Counted from the first letter of the stretch, positions 1-13,522 are shown. The stretch is DNA of 64,000 nt from Nageia nagi (GCA_050084985.1 JBITNC010000001.1:113088001-113152000), one strand, 5' to 3'. Notes: generated from the letters alone by a model not told the origin. Translations and numbers: made by a program.

Positions 1-379
1 TAGGTTGTTTCTTTGTCTAGCCATTATGAATTGTTGTTTATTTTATGCATCTATTTATTGAATTTTTTATTTCATGAGAAATTATGCTTTCATTGTTTAT
101 TAAAATTTTCATTCTTTGACCTGAAACCCATGTCACTAGCGACATACCACTTATTTCTAGGTCATTAATAGTGTGCATTTCCCAAAATAGAATAAAAAAT
201 GAATAGTACTTCATTGATGTACAAGGTCGAGACAAAAAAGAATATATATATATCAAAATAAACCATATAATGTACAATATGGGGTGGAACCCAAAATCTA
301 CGGACTAAGCTATTAATGAACATTACTCCCACTGCTAGCAGTATCTTCCATCCTCTACCTACCTGGTGGGTACTACTGT
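1..379. other. AT-rich sequence without a recognised gene
   Basis: Short reading frames occur here but none resembles a known family. The stretch probably belongs to the repeat that carries the mobile-domain relic to its right. I see nothing else in it. Confidence 0.4.
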
Positions 380-2085
380 TGGCTCATGATAATGATACTC
401 CCCTAGACACAACACTATTATTGATTCCCTGAGATGATAAGAGAGCCTTGGCTCTCTCATATTTCCCCCAGAGTGTGGCTATCTCACCCTCCTTCTTAAT
501 CCTATCCATGAGGATTTGCATAAAAATCCACTTTTTGTTGGGTGGAGGCATATCCACCTTCTCTTGTAACCTCTTCACAAATTGCTCTAATGTAGTCATT
601 AATGCATCTTGAGCTACCAATGTAGCTTATAATGTTATCACCTATTCCTCAAGAGACTTGAGCCTCTTATTCTCCACCTTTAGGGCTACCATTTTGTGTC
701 TCTATCTCTCCTTCAAATAATGTGTGCATTGTTAGTCATCTAATCATATATTACATTATAAAATTATGTATGTGATTATTCTTTTACCTACTACCGTATC
801 CTTGGCTAGTGCAACCAATAATGGTGTTGCTCCTCCCTCCTACATAGGAATATCATGCATCAAACTTTTGACCTAGTAGGGATCATTCTTAGAGGACCCC
901 TCACTTGTTGTTGCCTCCTCCTTATCATATTTTCCCATGCCCAAATCAATAGGATGAAATCCTTTCCACCAAGTGGCATATCCTCAAACCACTCAAGATT
1001 TTGAGGATACATCAGCTACTACATCATGTACCTAAGGCTCCTCCCAAGTGAGCCTCCATGTTGGGATCACCTGTGCTCCTACAAGTCCATCTCTCTTTGC
1101 CATGTATTGACGATAAAAAATTAGAACTAGTGGGATCCCTTGCTAGATCCCAAATTGTCTAAGTACCTAGTGGGGATGGTATGGCTCCACCACCTTCCTC
1201 TTAGTCTAGAGGAATCACTCTTAACAAAACCATACAAGCTATTGGGTGTCATCCTCCCATACATAGTCAACGTAGTAGACCCATACTATGTCTCCTACCT
1301 ACAAACCATCTATCTCTTTTCTCTTGGCCTCCAAAGAATGTGGGTATCTATACCCATCAACCCTTGACACCTAGCATGTTAAGGTAATATCTCCTAGGTC
1401 CTCATGATCCCTCTACAAGCTAACTGATCTCACCATTAAAATCATCTTGTAGGAACACACTTGGAGAAGAACTAGATGTGCAACCATGATGTTGAACTCA
1501 TTAATGCTTACAAAATTGTTAAGGTCCCTATATAGTTGCACCAAAATTAGTGGTCCCCATGCTAAATTTATGCCTCTCGCATACATCTTCTGTACCACCC
1601 AAACCAAGCTAAGTGTAAAAGAGGAGCTACTCTTATTTGGACATAAATATGTCAAGATAATTGCAATAATATGTAATTATAGGTATTTTCCTAGCTATAC
1701 AAATCAACAAACCTCTACCAACCTAAATGCTTAGTGCTCCCAATCATGATCACTCTCTCTAGTCAACCACAAAGCAAGCTACTCTTGCTAGTTGTTATTT
1801 GAGATCTCCATCTAATGCACTAGTCTTCCACTGATGGGAATCTCCCATATTTGAAAAACATCTAAGAGTGTGACAATCAATTCACTTGGTGGAAGCTGAA
1901 AGGTGTTATAATCTATATTCCAATGCTCTGCTAGCACTGACAAAAATAGCATCTTATTGCATGTGTCTAGCAATGGCTAGGTTTTCTAGTCTACATCATG
2001 TTAGTATGTCATTTGTGTGATATTTTCTTGGCTATGTCCTAGCTTTCTTTAGCATTGTTGTAGCCATGGGTCCATCCTAAATTAA
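380..2085 (-). pseudogene. Plant mobile domain (PMD, aminotransferase-like) protein, decayed
   Basis: Read on the minus strand, broken frames give pieces typical of the plant mobile domain, a family found in gypsy and MULE-type transposons and in the host proteins MAIN/MAIL1. At about 1900-1840 there is NIDYNTFQLPPSELIVTLLD followed by VFQIWEIPISG. This matches the family pattern of a THTFHLP-like run, then GEMT.TL.DV, then LLGLP..G. At about 1580-1500 there is YARGINLAWGPLILVQLYRDL, then a VAHLVLLQV stretch, matching the family's A.GAAVLA.LYR..LL.LW segment. Further on, GDIVWVYYVDY resembles the IVW.PY motif. The last part (620-384) is open for 78 codons with a KKWIFMQILMDRIKKEGEIA run that may be a C-terminal helix. 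Many stops and frameshifts separate the pieces, so no product is expected. Whether it came from a transposon or a host copy cannot be told. The ends are approximate. Confidence 0.65.
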
Positions 2086-4361
2086 GACCTTGCATTCCTA
2101 CAAGGGGAAAAATAAATATATTAAAACTAAAATCCATATATTAAACATTTCAAATTGGAAATAAATGGACTAATGTACAAAAAGAGACTAAAATGCACAT
2201 TTGAATCAGACCAAGATGCTAAAAGGTAGGTAAAGGAAGGTCATCATGTGATCAAAAGGTAGAAAGTGGATATACTTTGCTATGTGACCTCATCATCTAG
2301 TGATCAGACATCCAACTCCTCTCCAATCCATGTTCTCTATTTAACAAGTAACATGTAATTTAACATCATGTGGTTTCAAGGGTCTTGTGATCAAAAGCAT
2401 AGGATCTCACACTCCTTAATTTCAAGGGCTAACATGCTCACAAGTTAAAAGGAGATACAATTAGCAAAAAATGGATGACATTGCCAAGTTAACAAGCTAT
2501 TAACCAATAGGATACCAAATCATTGGAAAAGAAAAAAAAAACAAAAGCTAAAATGAACCTAAAAGTCAAAATCATCACTTATATATCCCTAATTTTATAA
2601 GTAGAATACTAGGGCTTAATATCAAATGTCAATTATTGCTTCAATATGTTATTTCGCATGTGCTTTGCATTTGAAATTATTTTATATGACTATTATTTCT
2701 TTCTCAAAAACAAATTTTACTACTTCCACATCGTCAACAACATTGTTTTCTCCAAATTGGTCATCCATCCAAAGGTTGTCAATTACAAATGGTAAAAATG
2801 TACATTTTACTCCTTTACATTGAATATTTGATTATTTAATATTCTTTTATATTATTTAAAGTTATTTATATTAAATACACATCGCTAGTGATGTGGATTT
2901 AGTCAAATTGCTAGAAATTTCAAATGTGCTACTTTAATTTTCATTATCATAAATTTTGTTAAATGATCATTTTGAGTATTGGATCATTGCAAATGTTAAA
3001 TTGTTATTTTTAAAGATCAATTTGATTTAAATTGTATACCAAATTTTTATCTCTAAAATTATTCATGGTTTACAATTTTTATGTACTTGAAAATTCATGT
3101 TTCATTGCTAATTGGATGCACCATTTTTCTTAAATATTAGATCATCCATTTAAGCACCGCTAGTAGCATGGAAAAGGTATAACTAAGTGTGCTTTCAAAT
3201 GTTTGATATGATTGTATAGTGTAAAAAGCTCAAAATTATGAAGTTTTGATTTTACACATATCTTATAGATAAATTGAATATATGGTCAAATGTTGCTAAT
3301 TCTTTATGTGTCTTGAAAATGTTATGACAAATGGCAATGTTGTTTCAAATTTGACATGATGCAAAATGATATATATGATCTTTCAAATTTCTAAAGCTTC
3401 ATATAAAACAAAAAACTCACAATGCTAGTAGCGTGCAATGACTATAAATTATTTGTAATTGGGGTATATTGAAATTTTGTTGAATATTTGCTAATTTATG
3501 TGATTCTTTTATACAAATGCAATGTTTTATTGATATTGATCAAAATTATTGAATATATGATTGAAACTTTTTAGGTATACCATGCTACCAATGGCATGTA
3601 TTCCATTTAAAAATTTATGCAAATCAAAATACTGCAATGAAAGGCCAATGATTATTTGAATATTTGGTATATTGATTAAAATTGAATGCTATTGTTCATT
3701 GTTTTACTAATTAATATTTTAAAATTCATGGTCATTCCATGAGCAACATCTCTTATCAATTGCAAGATTATTCCAAGCTTGAGTCATCAAAAGTTCTCAT
3801 CAAATTGATAATCATCATTGTTCCAAGCTTGAGTCATTAAAAGTTCTTATCAACTTAGCACCTATAGACTATGAGTTTTCTATCATAGCAGTCTATATAT
3901 TATGGATATTACAAGCATGGGGTATTAAAGAAGACCTCATGCACTTTCTCTTCATATACTATGAGTTATTTGTCATAGTAGTCAATACATATCATGTTTT
4001 ATAGCACTATGAGTCACATCAACCATAGTGAAACACTGCATATTATATATGCCTTACTATTTACATTGTTTATTCTTTCATGGATGTGATCTATACGAGT
4101 ATATGTTGCTTGTTCTATAGGTATTGTTCAGGTAAGTAGGATTAGCATATACTACTCACCTTATATAGGGACTCTTATTTTTGGCTTGCTTACGCAATGC
4201 AACATGAGCTAGGGGAAACTAAGACCAAAAGGGGGCAAACAACATACCATAATTTACATATCGATCAAAACAGGGAAGTTTGCTTTACTATTGAAAATTT
4301 TCTTCTCTTCTCTAAACTTCTTTGGACTATGCAATTTTTATGCTTTTCATTACATATCCAA
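2086..4361. other. AT-rich repeat debris, possibly 3' internal part of a gypsy-like element
   Basis: There is no recognisable coding sequence. The region ends in a purine tract and a TG at 4373 that look like the 3' end of an LTR element, so part of it may be degraded internal sequence. Words such as GCTAGTAGC recur near 3160, 3422 and 3590. Confidence 0.3.
3769..3860. repeat. Two-copy tandem repeat, about 59-bp period
   Basis: The string TTCCAAGCTTGAGTCAT is followed by AAAAGTTCT(C/T)ATCAA, and the whole occurs at about 3771 and again at about 3829. From 3870 to 4035 an ACTATGAGT...CATAG motif recurs three times as a looser repeat. Confidence 0.6.
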
Positions 4362-5096
4362 AGAGGGGAAAATGTAGATGCCTAAAAATGATTTATTATT
4401 TATTTAATAAATCATATTTAGACTTATTAAATGACTAATTGGCAATAATACATAAATCAAGATAAAGTGTTAGTATATTACAATACCATGTGCTAGGACC
4501 AATGTAATATCATATACCATGGTTCATGTTTTAAATTATCTTAAATATATAAAATATTATTGTTATTTCTATGTGTAAACTTTCACTCCTTTCTATTTCT
4601 TTGCAAGTTATAACTAGAGGAGGTGAAGGATCCCTATTAGATCTCTCTAATATGTGGTTGTCCCAAACATCAAACTTATAGTGTCTCTTGATGCCACCTA
4701 TCTTGAGAAATTTTTTATACTCAATGATATATGTTATCTCTCCTTTATGTATGATATGAATAATCAAGTTCTACACAACCAATAATGTACCATTCCCACA
4801 TAGCTAATGATGTGCACCTTTTAGATTGGGAAGTCTAAATTTCAGGGAATGACTCATGGTACCATTCTAGCGAATATTCATTACAAGCTCATCTAAAGTC
4901 CAATCGTAATCCTCCAAATATTCATTGTTGTTCTTCTTTGAGGATTGCACATAAATTGGCTACTTTCTCACTCTGTGTTAGGTTTATATATTTCATGCAC
5001 ATTTATTACATATCTAATATAAAGCATATCATTGTATTTGTAGACCATTTATTTATTTGTTTATTTATTTATTAATTGCACATTTTTGGGTCTACA
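4362..5096. mobile_element. Putative Ty3/gypsy-type LTR remnant
   Basis: A purine tract, AAGAGGGGAAAA, ends at 4372. TGTAGATGCC then begins at 4373, which is the usual polypurine tract to LTR junction of gypsy-type elements. At 5080-5096 the plus strand reads TTTTTGGGTCTACA, so the block is bounded by TGTAGA and TCTACA like an LTR with short inverted ends. Orientation is ambiguous because both ends look like LTR starts on opposite strands. The five bases outside each end (GAAAA and CCAAA) do not match, so no target duplication supports a solo LTR. It could also be two half-LTRs joined. Confidence 0.35.
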
Positions 5097-5400
5097 CCAA
5101 AACATAAGGCTTATTTGCTTGACTGCATAAGAATGTCTTCATCACATAAGGAATATCTTCACCACATAAGACTCCACTTCTTTGCATAAGGCACTTCCTC
5201 TTCATACATCCCCTTCTTGATGTCATTGCCCGATGATCTCTCCTTCACTGCATAACATCATGAATATTTGCATAACTCTTTTATTCTTTGCATAACACTT
5301 ATTTTATACTATATAAGGGTTATTACCATCACATAAGGATTTTTACAACCGCATAAGGGTTGTTACCACCACATAAGCTTTTTGACTTTTGCATAAGCCC
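5097..5400. repeat. Dispersed CATAAGG-word cluster
   Basis: About a dozen GCATAAG or CACATAAGG words lie in 300 bp, for example near 5103, 5143, 5163, 5185, 5332, 5351 and 5371. They are irregularly spaced and separated by unrelated short spacers. No reading frame explains them. Confidence 0.45.
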
Positions 5401-7041
5401 TCACCTATTGACATTAGCCATTATGTTCTTCTTATTATTCCTTTGACACCAACAATCTTTCTCACTTATGGTATTGTGACTAATTTCTATAATCTTTGAC
5501 ATTCTGGAATGTACATGCACTTTCAAAATAATGACAACCACATAAACACCAACATATGATAAACATCACTATCATATTTCATGGCATTTCTATTTCATAT
5601 TTAATTGGTTAAATTGAATATTATTAAATAACCCTAATTATTATTATTTTTGTTATAACAAAAATAATTATTTGTCATCTTTAAGTGGCCCATACTAGTG
5701 AGGCATCAAATCACCACTTATTGTCAATCCAAGGTTCAGGTTTCCAAGGGCTATATGCAATCAAGACTTTATTTTATATTTATAATTTCCTAAAATCACA
5801 CTTGCAAAAATCATAAATTCAAATAATTATGAAAGCTTAAAATAACTTGCAAGAATTAAAATAAAATTAGAATAACAGAGATGCAGTTGAATAAATCCAA
5901 GAAACATAACATGCATGGGATATAAAATATTAACAAAAATAATTATAAAATGAATAATTAATCACAAATAACATTAACAAGGTAAAAATGAAAACTAGGG
6001 TAGAATCTACTGATGAAATTGGCCATACCTCACCAGTAGAATCTTCAAGGAAAAGACTCAAAAGATTGAAAATAACCTCGTAATATTATTAACTTGATAC
6101 TTTATAATTATGTCACGCTTTAGAAAGGTTTTCTGCTATCTCTAATGTCTAACCTATCTAACCCTCATTCTTGTATATGAGAATAGGATTTATTATATTA
6201 TCTCAATAGAAATAACAAAACCCTACTTAATAGTTGGCAATAAAATCCTCTATTCTATTTTTAACAACCCACATCTAATGCTTCAAAGTTGTAGAAGATA
6301 GAATGCTTTGCTATTTTATGATTTGTGTATCCACATGTAGAATGCATAGAACCACTTCCATCCTTACAATATTCTTCAAATTTAAACCATGTTATGTGTT
6401 CCAATCTTGATTGTTCATGGCTTCTCTAAATCTTGTTATGTACAATAAGTTATATATCCTCCAAATCTAATGTGTGCACAAGATCCTAACATCCATCTAA
6501 TGCTAAATATTCCCTCTGATGCAAAGGTGAGGTATTCAACATACAAAATAGAGAGATTAATTTATTTACAAAGACCATAACATATAAAATATGCTAAATC
6601 TTTGTATTCCCACATAAGTTAAAAGGATGGTCCTCCATATGACCTTGGTCTTCAAGGAAAGTGTTAGGCAGATAATCTTGAAAACCTTTAAATATTAATA
6701 ATATAAGTATTTTCACCATCTAATTACTTCAAAACAATAAAAAAACTAGTAAATAACAAAGTACTACATCTTAATCTATTTAGACTAATTGAACACATTG
6801 AAACATATAAACCTATTACTAAAACAACCTTGTGGCATTTAAATAATGATGTTTTTATATCAAAATGAGGTAATTATTTTTCCTCATCATTCCCCCACAC
6901 TTAAACTATTGCATCTCCTCATGCAACCAAATCTTCACATATCTAAAATCAAACCCCTCAATAGCTTCTCAATCCTATGTCTATAGTCAACTGCTGTCAT
7001 AATTATTAAATCATAAAATGATTGAGCATCTTCCCAAAAGT
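5401..7041. other. AT-rich intergenic repeat sequence
   Basis: I could not recognise any gene, LTR boundary or tandem array in this stretch. It is probably old transposon sequence. Confidence 0.3.
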
Positions 7042-7500
7042 TATCCATAATTATGCTCCATGCCATCTAATCTTGATCACTTAATTATTTTAATTTTCTT
7101 TCTTTAGGGTTATCAGAGTCTCCTTAGCTTCTTTGGCTATTTGAAATGAATGGCCTATGGCTATATATGTTTGCACAAGCATACAACATGTCAATTACTC
7201 AATAAATGCAAATGTCCACATCAATATGAATATTACTACTATAGAACCCTATTTATGGTTGAAACACATAATGCACATTTTAATTACAACTTATACTACT
7301 ACATATACACATTATCTTTAATGATGGCTTAGTTTTATAATAATATCATCTATGTGATTTGCTGAAGTAATTTTGTTTGAAGAATAATTCTTATTAGCTA
7401 TCTCTAAATCATGTGACATATGTAGTGTAATTGAAATCATTCTTATTATTTTGAATACACTCAAGAACTTTAATCTTCCATAAACTTTTATGTTTGTGAT
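7042..7500. repeat. Long direct repeat, left copy
   Basis: The segment is repeated about 951 bp downstream at 7993-8460. Both copies share the order TATCCA, ATGCCATCTAAT, CTTTCTTTAGGGTTATCA, AATGAATGGCCTATGGCTAT and AATCTTCCATAAACTT, with scattered differences and few gaps. By eye roughly nine bases in ten match. Confidence 0.8.
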
Positions 7501-7935
7501 CTAGACCATCCATCCTCCCTTTGTAAACTATAAATAAGTTTTTCATAGTCCATTTTAGTATCATGAGTTGAAAAAGTCCTAAGTCTTCAGCTAAGTTGAG
7601 AAGTAAGAAGTCCCCTTATAAGACTAATAATAGTGAGTATAGAGATTGTTAGTTAGACCATAGGATCTTCATGTCTTGTGCACATTGCTATCAAGTTTAG
7701 TATAGAATATTAAGTTTTGTAAATTATATGTCTAAGTTTATTTTCAGATTGACTCTTGACCTTATGGAGGTTTGGTCATCCTCTGATTATAAATTTTTGC
7801 AATTATTTCTCTCCAATAATAGAAGAATGTTTTAAGAGAAAATCTATTGAATAATTTTTAAGTTTTATCTTCATTTATGAGTGTTATTATTATTGTCTGG
7901 CCTATAACAAATATTGGTATTAGAGCCTGGTTGAG
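7501..7935 (+). mobile_element. LTR/primer-binding-site fragment between direct repeats
   Basis: At 7915-7927 TGGTATTAGAGCC, followed by TGGTT, is a near match to the initiator-methionine tRNA primer-binding site used by plant LTR elements. The AT-rich sequence to its left would then be the end of a 5' LTR. The left LTR boundary is not clear. No gag or pol sequence follows, because the right copy of the direct repeat starts at 7993. Confidence 0.45.
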
Positions 7936-7992
7936 TGTTTTCTCAATTTCAAAGATTTTTTTTACATTGACAATCAAAATCTCCCTAGAATC

Positions 7993-8460
7993 TATCCACA
8001 ATTGTGCTCTATGCCATCTAATCCTTTTTCACTTAATTATCTTGATTTTCTTTCTTTAGGGTTATCATAGTCACCTTGGTTGCTTTATCTATTTGAAATG
8101 AATGGCCTATGGCTATGTATGTTTGCACGAGCATATAACATGTCAGATACTCAATAAATGTATATTTCCACATCAATAGGAACATTACTACTATAGAACC
8201 CTATTAATGGTTGAAACACTTAATGCACATTTCAATTACAACTCATACTCCTACAAATACACATTATCCTTAATGCTGACTTAGTTATATAATAATATCA
8301 TCTTTGTGATTTGTTGAAGTAATTTTGTCTGAAGAGAAATTCTTATTGGTTATCTCTAAATCATGTGACATATGTAGTGCAATTGGAAAATTTTCTTATT
8401 ATTTTCAATATACTCAAGAACTTCAATCTTCCATAAACTTATATATTTTTTATCTACTAT
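7993..8460. repeat. Long direct repeat, right copy
   Basis: This is the partner of the copy at 7042-7500 in the same orientation. The pair flanks the LTR/primer-site fragment. That pattern could come from a segmental tandem duplication or from unequal recombination between two elements. Confidence 0.8.
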
Positions 8461-9439
8461 ATGCACTGATAGTGTGATGCCAACAATCACCAACATCATC
8501 CATTTGCACATATGATTCGCAATAACATTTAATTAAAATATGGTTTCTTGTTGTCACTGAAAACTATAATGTTTGTACTACATTATTCTTATACAAAATC
8601 ATTACTGTGCATCACCAATAATATTCATAAGAGCATGATCTTTTATGTTTAAACTAATAGAGTTGATTTGCATCTTTAGAATAGTGTCTTCTGATTTTAC
8701 TCACTTCCATTATGATTTCTACTTTGTTTTAGCCTCTTTTATGCTTTGGTAATTTAATTGATGCTTTGGTAATTTAATTGATGCTTTGAACTACTAGTTT
8801 TTGCATGGTAGTAGATTAACCATAACAAATATTCAAATGCAAGGAACCATGAGCCCTATATACCACTAAAAGTTTGCACCTTATACACAAGTTTCCAATT
8901 CTAATATTAAGACTACCTTATGAAGTAACCATGCTCTCATGTAATACTCTTTAATTGTAAAATAATTTATTTTCCTTGTAGTGCTAGTTCTACTTTTCTT
9001 GTGATTTGAGAAGCTTCTTTGAATTATCAACATATATAGAGTCCCTTTTAATCCTTTGAAACTTCAAAAAGTAATATAAGATTCTCTCAACCACTGAAAA
9101 AGATGATATTACCAATGTTTATTGAATATAGACTTGGACCAAGTACCTCAAACAAGTACAAACATCAACAATTTACTCCATAAAGAATGAGTTATTATGA
9201 GCACAAGAAACATAAATTTACTCCATGTGCACCATGACTAAGAAGTATAGGCATGCATTTTATCAAATGGCTACCCATACCAAAAATTGGTATGTAATGC
9301 TTTTTTTCTAGAGCATGGGAGCATTTGAAATTCCATTTATCTCTCCTATTAGTATTAAGTTTCAATTGTGAAAGTATGTTAATACATAACCAACTTAGAC
9401 TAATTTGTACTTTTATGAAGGAAAATAGCAAAGGAGTTT
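8461..9439. other. AT-rich sequence with a small 20-bp tandem repeat
   Basis: At 8740-8788 the unit ATGCTTTGGTAATTTAATTG occurs twice, plus a partial third copy. Otherwise nothing is recognised. Confidence 0.4.
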
Positions 9440-12400
9440 TTTTAACCGAATTACCTAAATCATTATTTTGATGTTCTCTTCATGATAAGAGTTATCCTCA
9501 TGCTTTGTATCTATGTCTCCTATCATAGTTAAGATGTTTCTTGATAAGATGTGATATTCAATTGGAGATTTTCTTATATTTTTCCCATGAGCTTCTTCCC
9601 GTTGCTACTATAGACAACAAAAAGATAGCTCCAAATGAACTAGCATCATTTAATTTTTCCCTGTAGTCCTGATTGGTACAGTGGTAAAAAAAAGATTGCT
9701 TAGGTTCTACAACAGGTTGCTAGAATAAAAAGGCTGCAATTTTTAACCCGAATGGAAGGACATTCCATTCATACAAACCTCCAGGAACTGTGAAAATTGT
9801 ATATGTCCTTAACTATTCATCTAGCCTGGTTTGCCAAAATCTGAGATCAAATTTAGAAAAAAGATTAGCAGATTCTATTCTTCCAATTACTTCATCCTTA
9901 AAAAAGATAGAATGCTGAATAGACTTGACATCTTATTTGAAAAACCCGCATATTATTTTCTTAGGCACCTTTGATTGAGTAGTTCATCGAATCTTCTTTT
10001 GAAGAAAATGGTCTTCAAGTTGCTCGCACTTTCACAATCATACAATCTCATCAATTATCCAATCAATCTCACATACATATCAAGACGAGTATTAGAAGCA
10101 CACAAATGTATTTCGACCTAGCATATCATCAAACAATTCACGGACTATCTCAATTTGATCCATTTTGTGCACATCCAACGGTCATTGTAAACCATGAAAT
10201 GGTGTTGATACCTCACGTATCTCTTTTACATAATCACATTTTGGATACGTGTCTATTAGAGTATTCACAACCACAGTTTTTTTTGTAAAACCATATTCCA
10301 TTGTTCACTTTGGAGGGTGCAAACTATCCATGTATTTGCAATGATGCAACGATGTAGATCTCCTTCAAACTTCCATCATGACTATAAGAATATTGTAAAA
10401 TAAATGCAGAGTGTGGCCTTACACCAAATAATGACACCTGTTATAAATTATTTGATGCCTTTCAAAAAACACACTTTGCATGTATCCATCAGTCATTATA
10501 TTTAGCCGCACAGCTGAAAAATTCCATCAAGGAAAATAATGTCTTTGTTAACAAGAGATCAGCATATTCAATGAAAAGATGTCTCGTTCAGTTATATAAG
10601 CAAATTCCATTAGGAATTCACCTAAAAAAGGTATTCAACAATAAAACTAATTAGCCACACAAGCATGAACCTATAGAGACCTGAAATTTGTTGAAGAAAT
10701 TCAACATCACTGAATATTTGAGCATCATAAAAAAAGCGTCTATTTAAATAATCACTCTATTTCTGTTGTAATATTTTTACTTCTTGTCTCCACAGTGGAG
10801 GTGTGTTTTCGGAAATCTTTGAACCTTTATATGATACAAAATTCTCAGCAGCTTAATAACTTCTAGCTCTCTTGCCTTGGAGAAAATGAATCCTCTTCAT
10901 CAAATGCTAAATCCTTTACTCTTCTCAACTTGTGATAGAAGAGAAGGCATTAATGTTTTTGTTTGGCCAAAATAAAACATGAAGAAGAAAAATCTGAAAA
11001 AGTCTCTATTATATTCTTGAACTCTAAATTGGTATCCAAAGTCTTCATAATCTTGTAGAAATTTTGAATATATTCGAAGAAAATATCCGTCCACTAAGAT
11101 TCATTTTAAAATGTTGAATCTAATTGTGAAGGCTACTGCTAATAGATTTTAACTTGAAATATCAAACCATTCAATTGTGCTTATGATCTCGTCCCTTCTT
11201 TCTTCTACCAATTCTTATCCATTCTTTTTGGGCCCTCTATATATACATCAATAATCTGCAAAGCTGAAAGGTTTCTCATCTCATTTTGAGTCAAATCACT
11301 TGTCCTAAGTGTATCTATATTGCGAAGAAAAATATGTCAAGTTTGTTATCAAACACATTGAGATGTTCCTTTATTCACATTGTTTTAGTATTCCCCTCAG
11401 CAAAAGATGGTGAGCATTCAATATGTACAAACAAAAAAAATTATGCAAGCAATTTTCAATTAGCTTTTGTTCAGGAAATGGAGAGAGCATCCTATCAAGA
11501 CTGTTATTACTAGTGACTATAGAGGATACTTCTTGAAAACTAGAACTTCCAATTGGAAAACTTGAACCTTTAGGTGTAAAATCTATGGATAGATCACTTT
11601 TACAAGGTCCCTTAACTGAATTTGGACTTTGTGATGCCTTAGCATTATTTTCTTAAATATATCTTGCGCAATATCTTGTTCAATATCTGAAACATACCAA
11701 ACACTATTTTCAACATATTGATTATGCTTCATAACTCGTTGTTCTTATTTTGTAACCACACTCAACCTCATTAAGCATTCATGTCTCTTTTCAAAACCTC
11801 TTCATTCTCAAATAGTACAACATCTTTCGCTCTGTAACTCAACTCAAGCTCTTATACCATATGAAATTATTCTTCCAACTGCATGTGCAGTTGTAATTAG
11901 CCTTACAATATGGTCATCCCATAGGGAAGGGCCAAAAGCTTTGTTTCCTTATAGAATTTTAAGCCATGAATCATTTTATTTATGAACAACCCATTACCTC
12001 TATCAAGTTGTAAAATACCTCAAACTGAGAATGGGAATGCAAAGTAGTCAACATGAAGCAGTTCAGTTGCAGTAATTTCATCACAATCCAACACCAAGAG
12101 TTACTGAATAATAGCATATAAACTATCTTCGGACTGTTGAACAAGTTTAAACCTCTTGGCAGACCAATTGTTGTTAACGCTTAATTTCTTATAAATAAAT
12201 ATAACTTTATACCATTTTCATTTAATGTAATGGTGTAATCCCAATATCGTGTGGATACCAACAGAAGTCTCTGATAATGGAATGAGTCAAAAGCTATGAA
12301 GAAATCTCCATAAATACGTGATCTAAAGAAGGATAAAGACATGATGTATGGTAAATGAGTAGGAAAATCCCATCTATCATAGCACTCCGCCGCTGCATTA

Positions 12401-12480
12401 ATATGCTGGCAATCTGAATGTTTGCAATAAAATAGTCTACAACATAACACTTCTTGCAAGAATATACAATAATTGCTTAT
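9440..12480 (-). pseudogene. Retroelement relic, Ty3/gypsy or pararetrovirus (Caulimoviridae)-like
   Basis: The best block is on the minus strand at about 10010-9690. It reads ANLFSKFDLRFWQTRLDE, a stop, FTVPGGLYEWNVLPFGLK, which is the palm region of a reverse transcriptase. The FSKFD...FWQ spelling is common in caulimovirids, but Ty3/gypsy enzymes are close. Farther along (about 9600) FVVYSSNGKKL sits where the catalytic YIDDILVYS box would be, with the aspartates not visible. Upstream on the same strand are open but unrecognised pieces at 12459-12181 (92 codons), about 11690-11490 (Ser/Pro-rich) and 11094-10900. The order would suit movement/coat-like then polymerase, but I could not identify those domains. 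Stops and frameshifts are frequent, so it is not coding. The pararetrovirus reading is tentative. Confidence 0.4.
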
Positions 12481-13255
12481 GTTGTGAATATTTGGTTATT
12501 TTATTTTTCTTATATCGTTTTGATATTGTTCATATTACTCATCAAAATCTGATTCTACCTTAGTACATGACATGATGACCTAACCCACACTTGAATATTG
12601 ACATATCCCCATGCGAATTGGAAATGATTATGTTTACAATAGGAGAGGTACCAAAATAAAAATAGTGCCAAAGTATTTATCAATTAGACGTTAGTTCTGC
12701 ATCACCATTTATCTACAAAATCTCTTGTTTATGACTAGTATGTTAAAGAAATAAAATTACTTCATAATATGATATATTTCTTTTGAAGCATGGGGAGAAA
12801 GTATCAAGTCTTGTATTGCAGAAGAAGATGATTGAGTACAAAACTGAAATTCTATAATCTCTTGGTGATATTAGCTCAATGAGATACATAAGCATCATTT
12901 TTATACCAATAAGATCTACTTAAACACTCAATGGTTCAAGAGGATACTAAATTAATAAGAATACATAGTTAAAACATTTTAACTAGATCTAAAATAGAAT
13001 ATAAAAAGCATATCTATTAAAACTAACAAAGGCATTCTAGGAGGAACCTCAGTGTCCTTTTTTCATTCGATGGGAATCATTTCTTTGTTACAGATGTCAT
13101 CATGTCCATTATACAACTGTGTACCTATGATGAGTTGGTTTTCATCCATGAAGCTTCCAAAAAAGTTGGTTTTCAACATCATGATTGATAAATTCCTTTT
13201 TTCATTTTTTTCTCTAAAAATATGGCTGCCAACCTGGTTGATTTTCATCTATGTG
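12481..13255. other. AT-rich sequence with recurring GGTTTTCA words
   Basis: From 13130 to 13310 the word GGTTTTCA(T/A)C, or a close variant, recurs several times near AGAAAGCTAG. No gene is recognised. Confidence 0.3.
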
Positions 13256-13519
<264 letters not shown>

Positions 13520-13522
13520 TGC

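Noticed and set aside
10106-10288. 60-codon plus-strand frame
   Set aside because: It lies antisense to the retroelement relic, is short and shows no family match.
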